From contig CM043952.1 in NCBI GenBank assembly GCA_014529385.2, positions 61,582,119 through 61,646,118 of the forward strand: a stretch of 64,000 bases of DNA. Reading direction: 5' to 3'. Origin of the DNA: Adiantum capillus-veneris (taxonomy: Eukaryota > Streptophyta > Polypodiopsida > Polypodiales > Pteridaceae). The position numbers and the translations under genes were made by a program. Shown here in pieces: positions 56,601 to 64,000 of this stretch; position 1 is the first letter of the stretch, and each line of letters starts with the position of its first letter. The notes under the pieces were generated by a model. The model ran no database searches, was not told the DNA's origin, and saw nothing but the letters and a program-made list of their open reading frames with translations.

Positions 56601-57648
56601 GCTTTCTCAAGGCTACAAACGTAGTGACTTCGATCACTGTCTATATACAAAGAAGGCTAAGGATGGCAGTTGGCTGATCCTTATTTTGTATGTGGATGAC
56701 ATGTTGATTGCTGGCAAACACTTGGAAGAAATTTCAGCTTTGAAGTCAAAGATGGCAAAATCGTTTGACATGAAAGACATGGGTGAGGCAAGTCATATAC
56801 TTGGTATGCGCATTGAGAGAGACAGATCAAAGAAGTTGATTTGGTTATCTCAAACAGAGTATATTGACAAGGTTTTGCAACGTTTCAATATGGAGAAGGG
56901 AAAGGCATTGAGTGTTCCATTGCCACCATATGTGAAACTTAGCAAACAAGATTGTCCTGTGTCTGAGGAAGAAAAGGCTGAAATGGATAAGATTCCATAT
57001 GCGTCTGCAGTGGGTAGTTTGATGTATGCAATGATTGCTACACGTCCGGATATTGCATTTGCAGTGGGAGTGGTTAGCAGATATATGTCAAATCCCGGCA
57101 AGAAACATTGGGAGGCAGTGAAAGGTATCATGAGATACTTAAAACATACAAAGAGTATGCGCATATGCTATGGTAGTCAGGATTTGAGTGTCAGAGGATA
57201 CACTGACTCAGATTATGCAGGAGACTTGGATAAGAGGAGATCTACATCAGGCTATGTCTTTACATTGGCTGGAGGTGCCATATCATGGCGATCTCGATTA
57301 CAAGATTGTGTTACGCAGTCTACTACAGAAGCTGAGTATGTTGCAGCAAATGAGGCATGCAAAGAAGCTATTTGGCTTGGTAGATTGGTTGCAGACTTGG
57401 GAATCAATGCAGATATGCCAGAGTTATATTGTGATAGTCAAAGTGCTATACAATTGGCAAAGAATCCAGTGTTCCATTCGAAGACTAAGCATATTGATGT
57501 GAAGTATCACTTCATTAGGGAAGTACTTGAAGACAAGCAGATACAACTGCTGAAGATCCACACCAAGGACAATCCTGCTGATCTACTCACAAAGGGACTT
57601 CCAGGAGAGGGCTTTGTGCATTGTCGTGAGTTATTGGGCATTGGATAG
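53683..57648 (+). CDS. Copia B gag-pol polyprotein (1321 aa)
   Basis: It encodes all proteins for copying and inserting a Ty1/copia element. In order: gag (about 1-230, with NLDGTNFPFWKKQIW-type start KKLDGTNFPFWKKQIW); zinc knuckle CYHCGKKGHMKRDC at 236-249; protease DSGA with Asp319; integrase zinc region (LWHRRLGHMS... FCEHCVYGKQ) and catalytic Asp508, Asp571, Glu607, the last two 36 apart as in the D,D35E family; reverse transcriptase (about 830-1080) with KARLVAKGFKQ and active-site YVDD at 1003-1006; RNase H with Asp1175 (TDSDYAGDLDKRRSTSGY), STTEAEYVAANEA and YCDSQSAIQLAKNP. The first ATG in frame is 53683, matching the gag start of element A. No stop or frameshift. Lineage within copia (Tork-like?) is not certain. 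Confidence 0.95.
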   Translation: MASSHSETLYNIKKLDGTNFPFWKKQIWQVLVQKKQVKPLKLKGERPEFMAEDEWEELDELACSTIMLTLAENVYFNVAEETTAYGVWQKLCDMYEKQSAASQIYWLKKLVDLKMKEGTAMSNHLNEFHSIFSQLTAQEIVFPDSVKAMFLLITLPDSWDTFRTALSNSVAPEGLTSANVEGSLLTEEVNRKNIDKGKGNSALVVRGRQQFKEKKGKKAQNRSKSRDSKSKDDIECYHCGKKGHMKRDCTKWKQEKGKTKSSEQDEKKSSVKIEEVNVTRSGSDSDSGIAAGDIFLTSNLDSVFLTAEDGHAMSDWIIDSGASLHVSPHKEWFTSYVATKDYVRLGNEQVCDILGVGDVQLKFQNGSSLWLKNVRHVPAIRKSLISTGKLDDAGYVTVFGNSTWKISKGSMTVAHGSKSGTLYTLHVSEVKNHVINVIEQPSVSLWHRRLGHMSKRGMEILSHYGYLPGFSFQDFEFCEHCVYGKQTQEPHRSKRNRRDERLALVHSDLCGPMPSLSLGGAAYFCTFIDDYSRKVWVYFLKHKDEVLKVFKTFLQLVENQSGQKLKCLRTDNGGEYVSKAFQDFCEAKGIKRELTAPYNPSQNGVAERMNRTIQEKVRSMLSNAELPNGFWAEAVATAVHLINRSPSRVLDKSAVAEMLWTGKAPSYKHLRVFGCEAYSHIPKEFRNKLEPKSKKCIFLGYGESGEMGYRLWDPESRKLIRSNDVHFNEAKFHAKLEKTEEIRRVVFREDGPSASTSRQHGQAQEQPMVAREAESVVVRRSERVSKPPDRYVPSLNYVMLTDCGEPSCYKEALQVVDSKKWQLAMQSEMTALHKNQTWKLVKLPQGKKALPCKWVYRYKITAHDSQPKYKARLVAKGFKQEQGIDFDEVFSPVVKMTTLRCFLALVAILDLVLHQMDVKTAFLHGDLDVEIYMQQPEGFVEKGMEHLVCQLLKSLYGLKQSPRAWYHKFHQFMLSQGYKRSDFDHCLYTKKAKDGSWLILILYVDDMLIAGKHLEEISALKSKMAKSFDMKDMGEASHILGMRIERDRSKKLIWLSQTEYIDKVLQRFNMEKGKALSVPLPPYVKLSKQDCPVSEEEKAEMDKIPYASAVGSLMYAMIATRPDIAFAVGVVSRYMSNPGKKHWEAVKGIMRYLKHTKSMRICYGSQDLSVRGYTDSDYAGDLDKRRSTSGYVFTLAGGAISWRSRLQDCVTQSTTEAEYVAANEACKEAIWLGRLVADLGINADMPELYCDSQSAIQLAKNPVFHSKTKHIDVKYHFIREVLEDKQIQLLKIHTKDNPADLLTKGLPGEGFVHCRELLGIG

Positions 57649-57719
57649 TTGGCAGCCATGTAAATCTTTGTACATTTATGTTCATAGATTTACAGTTACT
57701 TAAAGTGCCACATTGGACT

Positions 57720-57731
57720 TTAAGTGGGAGG
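57720..57731 (+). promoter_or_regulatory. Polypurine tract of copia B
   Basis: Purine-rich aagtgggagg just before the 3' LTR. The same sequence, with the preceding ccacattggacttt, occurs in copia A at 60847-60859. Confidence 0.8.
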
Positions 57732-57732
57732 T

Positions 57733-57949
57733 TGTTGGGATTAAAGCCCAAGTGGCCTCTTATGCGGATATGGCCGGCCGCCCGCCTAACTCACTTGCCT
57801 CTAACTCTTTGTATATACTAACATATTCTTTGTGAATACTAAGGATTTGGGAGATAACCCTTCTAACAGATCTCTGTGTACTGTGTACTGTGTAAGCTCA
57901 CTGTGTGTGTGAGAGAGAGAGTCGACCCACGCTCCGCTCCGCGACTTCA
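57733..57949 (+). repeat. 3' LTR of copia B
   Basis: 217 bp, one difference from the 5' LTR; followed by acagg. Confidence 0.97.
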
Positions 57950-60771
57950 ACAGGTTTACTTGATGATGCTGGCTACGTCAACACTTTTGGACAGAATATG
58001 TGGAAGATATCCAAGGGTTCTATGACAGTAGCACATGGAGTAAAGTTTGGAGGACTTTACATGATTTATGTATCAAATGTCTCTAAAAATGTAATCAATG
58101 TAACCGAGCAGCCGAACGTTTCTTTGTTGCATAGCCGGTTAGGACATATGTCCAAGAAGGGAATGGAAATCTTGTCTCGTTCTGGTTATTTGCCTGGCTT
58201 GTCATTTAATGATTTTGAATTCTGTGAAAATTGTCTGTATGGTAAGCAAACACAGCAACCACATAAGCATAGAAGCAGTAGAAGAGATACACAGTTGGCA
58301 CTTGTTCATAGTGATTTGTGTGGACCTATGCCTAACCTATCTCTAGGGGGAGCTTCTTACTTTATGACATTATAGATGATTACTCGAGGAAAGTATGGGT
58401 TTACTTTCTCAAGCACAAGGATGAAGCGTTTAGTGTTTTCAAAACGTTTGTGACACTTGTGGAGAATCGGAGTGGCAAGAAGCTTAAATGCTTACGCACT
58501 GACAATGGTGGAGAGTATGTTTCAAAGGCCTTTCAGTACTTTTGTGAGTCAAAAGGTATAAAACGTGAACTTACTGCTCCTTACAATCCTCCTCAAAATG
58601 GTGTTGCTGAGAGGATGAATAGGACCATACAAGAGAAGGTCAGAAGTATGTTGTCTAATGCACAACTGCCAAATGGGTTTTGGGCTGAAGCTGTATCAAC
58701 AGTTGTTCATCTTATAAATAGATCTCCTAGCAAGGTTTTGCAGAAGGATTCAATGGCAGAGATGGTATGGTCAGGCAAAGTGCCCTCATACAAGCATCTC
58801 AGAGTCTTTGGCTGTGAGGCATATACTCATGTTCCAAAGGAATTTAGGAACAAACTTGAGCCAAAGAGTAGAAAGTGCATCTTTCTAGGCTATGGTAATT
58901 CTGGTGAGATGGGGTACAGACTTTGGGATCCCAAATCCAGAAAGGTTATCCGCAGCAATGATGTTCACTTTAATGAAGCCAAATATCATTCTAAACCAGA
59001 GAGGGTTGAGGAGATTAGAAGAGTTGTCTTCCAAGAAGATGGACCTGCACGTGCAAGACAAAATGTCAGGGCTCAAGAGGAGCAAGGACAAGATAGAGTG
59101 GAACCACAGGTTGTGGCTGAGCTTGTCCCACCTATTTTGCGTAGATTTGGACGTATCACACGACCTCCTGATAGGTTTGTTCCATCTATGAACTATGTCA
59201 TGTTGACTGATTGCAATGAGCCTTCATGTTACAAGGAAGCAGTGCAAATGAAGGACTCCGAGAATTGGCAATTGGCCATGCAGTCAGAGATGACAGCTCT
59301 GCATAAAAACCAGACATGGAAGCTAGTTAAATTACCACATGGCAAAAAGGCTCTACCTTGTAAATGGGTTTACAGGTATAAGATCACCGCTCATGATAGT
59401 CAGCCAAAGTACAAAGCAAGGCTTGTTGCCAAGGGCTTTAAGCGAGAACAAGGCATTGACTTTGATGAAGTCTTCTCTCCGGTGGTCAAGATGACTACAT
59501 TGAGATGCTTTCTTGCATTGGTTGCCACATTAGATTTGGTGTTGCACCAAATGGATGTCAAGACAGCGTTCTTGCATGGTGATTTAGATGTGGAAATTTA
59601 CATGCAGCAGCCAGAAGGGTTTGTTGAGAAAGGCAAGGAAGATTTGGTGTGCCAGTTGTTAAAGAGTCTTTATGGCTTAAAACAATCACGGAGGGCATGG
59701 TACCATAAGTTCCACAAGTTTATGCTTTCTCAAGGCTACAAACGTAGTGAGTTTGATCACTGTCTATATACAAAGAAGGCTAAGGATGGCAGTTGGCTGA
59801 TCCTTATTTTGTATGTGGATGACATGTTGATTGCTGGCAAGCACTTGGAAGAAATTTCAGCTTTGAAGTCAAAGATGGCAAAATCGTTTGACATGAAAGA
59901 CATGGGTGAGGCAAGTCATATACTTGGTATGCGCATTGAGAGAGACAGATCAAAGAAGTTGATTTGGTTATCTCAAACAGAGTATATTGACAAGGTTTTG
60001 CAACGTTTCAATATGGAGAAGGGAAAGGCATTGAGTGTTCCATTGCCACCATATGTGAAACTTAGCAAACAAGATTGTCCTGTGTCTGAGGAAGAACAGG
60101 CTGAAATGGATAAGATTCCATATGCGTCTGCAGTGGGTAGTTTGATGTATGCAATGATTGCTACTCGCCCAGACATTGCATTTGCAGTGGGAGTAGTAAG
60201 TCGATACATGTCAAACCCAGGCAAGAAACATTGGGAGGCAGTGAAAGGAATATTGAGATACCTGAAAGCTACAAAGAGTATGCGCATATGTTATGGGAGT
60301 CAGGAGCTAAGTGTAAAGGGTTTTACAGACTCAGATTATGCAGGTGACTTAGACAATCGAAGGTCTACGTCAGGGTATGTCTTTACATTGGCTGGTGGAG
60401 TAGTATCATGGCGTTCTAGATTACAAGATCGTGTTACTCAGTCTACTACAAAGGCTGAATATGTTGCAGCATCAGAGGCATGCAAAGAATCAATTTGGCT
60501 TAATCGACTAGTAACAGATTTGGGAATCAAAGAAGAGATGCCTGTGTTATATTGTGATAGTCAAAGTGCTATACAATTGGCTCGCAATCCAGTTTATCAC
60601 TCAAAGACAAAGCATGTGGATGTGAAGTATCATTTCATCAGGGAAATGCTCGAGGATAAGCAACTTCAGCTTGTCAAAGTTCACACCAAAGAAAATCCTG
60701 CTGATCTACTTACAAAAGGACTTCCCTCAGAGAGCTTTGCGCATTTTCGCAAGCAGTTAGGTGTAGGGTAG
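57950..60771 (+). pseudogene. Copia A pol, second part (integrase, reverse transcriptase, RNase H)
   Basis: It resumes after B with LLDDAGYVNTFGQNMWKISK and the integrase zinc region, where the usual Trp of LWHRRLGH is Leu. A 1-base deletion near 58371 breaks the frame at the start of the integrase core (ASYFMT...). From 58382 on the frame is intact: TDNGGEYVSKAF, NGVAERMNRT, reverse transcriptase with YVDDML, RNase H with TDSDYAGDLDNRRSTSGY, and STTKAEYVAASEA, where Lys replaces the Glu seen in B. The stretch 59275-60164 is far closer to B than its surroundings. The protein ends FRKQLGVG. Confidence 0.92.
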
Positions 60772-60846
60772 TACATCACTTCTCTACATCTCTTGTATAT
60801 TAGCTTGTATAGTAGCTTCTCTCACACTTAAAGTACCACATTGGAC

Positions 60847-60859
60847 TTTAAGTGGGAGG
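60847..60859 (+). promoter_or_regulatory. Polypurine tract of copia A
   Basis: taagtgggaggt directly before the 3' LTR. Confidence 0.8.
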
Positions 60860-60860
60860 T

Positions 60861-61053
60861 TGTTGGGGTATAAAGCCCAATGTGGTCGCCCAGGTAAGTG
60901 GGCGGGCCGCTAGGTATGTACACATATTCTTTGTAAAAACCTAATAAGAACTCACTATGCTCTACACATTACAGTAGAGTGTGTTCACCATATCGTCGTG
61001 CTCTTCTTCTCGCACTCTCTCTCTCGCGTCGCACTTCCGCTTGTACTCCTTCA
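60861..61053 (+). repeat. 3' LTR of copia A
   Basis: 193 bp; differs from the 5' LTR by about four substitutions and one extra TC; followed by the target duplication taaaa. Confidence 0.95.
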
Positions 61054-63378
61054 TAAAATTGGGTTCAACTTTTCGGCCAACAAATTAACCGTTTGGAATC
61101 CACCCACCCACCAAACCATTTGATAAATGCACATTCTCAAGGTACTACTATGATACTAGAAAACAATATTCCAATCATGTCAAACTAAGAATACATTTCA
61201 AGCATTTGAAAGCAGCATGCAAACTGTTGCATACCTTTACTTTGTTTTTTCTTTAGTATTAGTAAAATTATCTAGTTATCTTTCAAGCAATCACATATAC
61301 TCCTCCAGGCATATCCCGATCCTCATCCTAGGACTTGGGTATCCTGACTCCTCCGCCACATGTGGAGGCGGCGCCTTGACACAGCTTTCAATTCTTATTT
61401 TTCTTTATCTTGTGTGGGAAAGGCTTACAAAAATAATATACTCTAGATTCCTTCTAAATTAATAATTCGAGAAGTAGAACAAAGGCCCCGCTATAATGAG
61501 GACAATTGCGGAATAGCCCATTTAGATTCTTAGCCTTTCCAAGGTTCCTTTTTACCCAAATAATTAGAAGAGTTCTTTAATTAAATTCACATCCTCCTCC
61601 CTTATACTAATCCCTTTATGGATCCATTTTCCTTCCTCCTTTACCCGTCGGCATCAGGCCTACCTGGACTAGGCCGATTTCCAAACGCATCCGCGGGTCC
61701 CTATCACCCGACAGAGACACACTCCCAGTCAAATCCCATTTCTAGGGCAGCGAATGAACTCAAGCTCAAAACATAGATCAACAATTATCAGTCCTAGCCC
61801 AAAAGGACCATCCCCTGTTGTATCCCACAGGTAAACACCTGCATCGACCTTTTCCAAGCATGTAAGACAAAGCTCACACTTAAATCTTCTATATTATGCT
61901 AGGACTATCCACGTCAAATCTTCTCAATAAATTTTTTATTCTATTTTAAATTTCTATTAAGATCCTTGAGTTATAATCTCTTGGTTCCTAGTTCATTTTA
62001 ATCTTTAATCAAACAAGACCTTAAGAATTACAACGAGTCTCTTGGGAGTTTAAGGTTTTGTCTCGACGTAAGGTTCAAGTTAACACTGACTTTGACGAAT
62101 CCCATTTTGGTCCCTTTGCATCATTTGCCATCCATGGGGCATTTCCATGGAAACAATGGGAGTTTTATGTTCAAGCAACACGATCACGACATCTGTGAAG
62201 CTATCTCCTTACTCCCTCCTTCAAATTTGCAAACAAACTTGAAGGTAGACAAACTTGAAATGAACAATGCATATGCTTTCTACCAAGAGTTTTTTATTTG
62301 GTGTAAAGACTATGCGTGGTAAACACAAAACTTCGGAATGCACCAACTTGAAATCTTGAGACAAATAATCAAGAAGCTTCCTTGAGTGCTTATGCAAGAG
62401 CGAAACCCTTCCATTCATGGTAGTGTAAGAGTGAAAATGTCACATTCCTAAGAGTGGACATGCTAGTATAGTGAAAAATGCTCATATAGTAGTGTATGAA
62501 TGATTAAAAAATTCTTCTTTAAGAAGGAATATAGGCATGCCTTTGCTACTGTGAAGAGGATTAATTATGTAGCTAGAAGAGGCTTATGGTTTTGGGACTT
62601 TCCAATTGATAACAGGGAGGGATAACCTTAACTGGAAGGAAATTTCCACTTCCAAGGAAAAAATTCTTCGATTGAGATAGAGCTACCCTTCAAAACTTAT
62701 GAACGAAAAATATCCTATTTCTTAAATTTAAAGAAAAACTTGTGAACCTTTCATAAGAGCATTCTTTTTAGAGTAAATTATAATACTAGTTTGAATAGAA
62801 TGGTTAATTCTAAAAAAATCAATACTTAATTGCCCGTGATTATTTTGCAATTATCTCGCAGCTTAAAAATAGAAAAATATTTTTTTGGCGAAATTTAAGG
62901 GTATGCTTAGATATTAATAATCTCCAACATGAATGCAATTTTAGTATGATCTCCAGTCACCTATGGTTAAAGAGAGTGCTTTTTTTTTACTCTCTCTATG
63001 CCATATTAATCTGGTAATCTAAAGAACTTGAAATAACAGAATTTGAAATAACATCGGGATTAGTTGTTAGCAAGATGGTTAGTTATGATTAGTATAATGA
63101 ACCATAATTAGAGGGAAACAACAAAATTAAGTAGTTATTTCTTCTTCCCAAGTAAAAGGCTTACTTATGGAAAAACGAGAGCTTAAGCATAAATTTATGT
63201 AAGCATGAAAGTAAATCACTTTAAAGCAAGTGCAAGAGCATAAAAAGAACAATAAAACATTACCTTAGTGTCTGTATGGTCTAGTCTTCTCCTTGGTTTG
63301 GATGTATTCGCCTCTTCACTTTGCTTGAAGACCAGCAATTTGGATACTTGGAATGAGAGAATGGTAAGAGGCAAAGGT
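61054..63378. other. No recognisable gene
   Basis: AT-rich with a more GC-rich patch around 61640-61760. The first part should continue the partial LTR seen at 49504-49930. Short frames (61217-61462, 62092-62322) have no recognisable motif. Confidence 0.4.
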
Positions 63379-63530
63379 GTCATGCCAAGGATAGGACTAG
63401 GCGGGCATGGCCCTGGCAAAGTGTCGGACACACATGCAGTAAAGGGGTCTATATATGGAAGAGGGCCAAGGGCCTATATATAGGATGGTTGGGTGGTTAT
63501 TCGCATGTCTGTGTACCCTTTGGTCCAACA
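63379..63530 (+). repeat. End of an LTR (left border uncertain)
   Basis: It ends TTTGGTCCAACA right before a primer site. Two TATA-like boxes lie inside (gtctatatatgg near 63450, cctatatatagg near 63472). A start at TGTCATGCC (63379) would give a short LTR of 152 bp, but a longer one is possible. Confidence 0.45.
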
Positions 63531-63531
63531 T

Positions 63532-63543
63532 TGGTATTAGAGC
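63532..63543 (+). promoter_or_regulatory. Primer-binding site, initiator Met type
   Basis: TGGTATTAGAGC, one mismatch from canonical, one base after the LTR end. The element would extend beyond the right edge. Confidence 0.65.
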
Positions 63544-64000
63544 TCAGGGGAGGGAGAGCAAATGAGATCCAATTCGCCACCATGACACTAGGGAAACAAG
63601 GTTTCTAACTTTGACATGGATTGGAATTCACATGCAAGGCATCACTAGTGGATGCCAATTGTTTTTGAAAGGAATCCGGTAGATTTCTAGATTCAAACAA
63701 TACCAAGTCTGGTACAGATTTGGTGACGCCAGGCTCAAGAATTTACAGATCTCACGAGAGGGATCAAGCACCATGCACGATAAGGTCGTAGGTTGGCAAC
63801 TTGGAGAGGCTTCAAGGTGCATCTGTTAACGTTCTAGGTACTTCTGGCATTACTTTTTGAATTTTTTATGCAATCATCTGCACTTTGTTTGGTTTTGTGA
63901 ATTCCGACTTGTGCAATGGTTGTCGCCCAAGAGATGAGTAGAATTTATCAAGCAAGGCTTGAATGATTTTACGGCAATGCTTTTGTTCAAGTTAGTCACT
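63544..64000 (+). other. Leader-like sequence to the right edge
   Basis: No gene is visible; probably the 5' internal region of the element whose LTR ends at 63530. Confidence 0.4.

Larger units (their letters stand above)
52399..57949 (+). mobile_element. Copia element B (Ty1/copia), complete and apparently intact
   Basis: It is 5551 bp, with two 217-bp LTRs that differ by a single base (agatcac versus agctcac), flanked by the duplication acagg (52394-52398 and 57950-57954). Primer site, leader, a single gag-pol frame of 1321 codons and a purine tract (aagtgggagg) are present. By these criteria it is a very recent insertion and may be able to move. Confidence 0.97.
49931..61053 (+). mobile_element. 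Copia element A (Ty1/copia), split by copia element B
   Basis: LTRs of 191 and 193 bp with identical borders (TGTTGGGGTATAAAG...CTCCTTCA) and the target duplication taaaa (49926-49930 and 61054-61058) define an 11.1-kb unit, about 5.6 kb without element B and the duplicated acagg. Primer site, leader, gag-pol and purine tract are all present. Gag-pol carries at least one stop, two frameshifts and the insertion of B at 52398. The LTRs differ by about four substitutions and a 2-bp indel. Confidence 0.95.

Noticed and set aside
54066-57164. Minus-strand frames inside copia B and A pol
   Set aside because: Shadows of the long plus-strand gag-pol frames; they recur at matching places in both elements only because the coding strand is shared.

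Overview
This is a stretch of plant nuclear DNA dominated by nested transposable elements, with one recognisable host gene. The basis for calling it a land plant is: a three-exon cytosolic-type pyruvate kinase gene, many LTR retrotransposons primed by initiator-Met tRNA (TGGTATCAGAGC next to the LTR) or apparently by tRNA-Asp, abundant (CT)n/(GA)n microsatellites, and decayed LINE and pogo-like elements. The density of nested insertions suggests a large, repeat-rich genome (a fern or gymnosperm would fit), but the species cannot be fixed from the sequence.

Layout. 1-2.2 kb: AT-rich, two diverged tandem repeats, no clear gene. 2.3-6.0 kb: broken pogo/Tigger-type transposase on the minus strand, split by a complete 1.57-kb non-autonomous LTR element (250-bp LTRs, TSD tatct). 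6.0-9.9 kb: an LTR, then a 5'-truncated Ty3/gypsy remnant. 9.96-12.2 kb: LTR plus gag start of a chromovirus-like element (minus). 12.2-15.9 kb: mostly unrecognised. 16.26-19.26 kb: pyruvate kinase, 511 aa, join(16263..16523,17687..18148,18443..19255). 19.4-19.75 kb: a foldback repeat and a 114-bp tandem duplication. 21.8-23.4 kb: LINE and copia gag relics. 23.4-37.3 kb: a full chromovirus (minus, 1.6-kb LTRs, TSD agagc) split between RNase H and integrase by a 5.06-kb element with terminal inverted repeats that itself holds an array of long hairpins. 37.3-44.1 kb: minus-strand gypsy relic (protease, gag, long leader with a recurrent 20-bp palindrome, tRNA-Asp-type primer site), containing a second member of the non-autonomous LTR family. 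46.5-48.8 kb: a gag-only LTR element. 49.9-61.1 kb: a copia element (A, TSD taaaa) into which a nearly pristine copia element (B, 52399-57949, TSD acagg, one 1321-aa gag-pol frame) has jumped. 63.4-64 kb: end of another LTR and its primer site.

How the parts relate. Pyruvate kinase is the only gene likely to serve the cell. Element B is the only mobile element that looks coding-competent. The most interesting signals are two adjacent leader hairpins conserved between copia A and B with paired base changes, a roughly 0.9-kb recombination or conversion tract in their reverse transcriptases, the hairpin array in the TIR element, and the two-member non-autonomous LTR family whose internal non-coding block is better conserved than its LTRs. 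All similarity statements are by-eye comparisons within the window; family names rest on recognised motifs, not on database searches.
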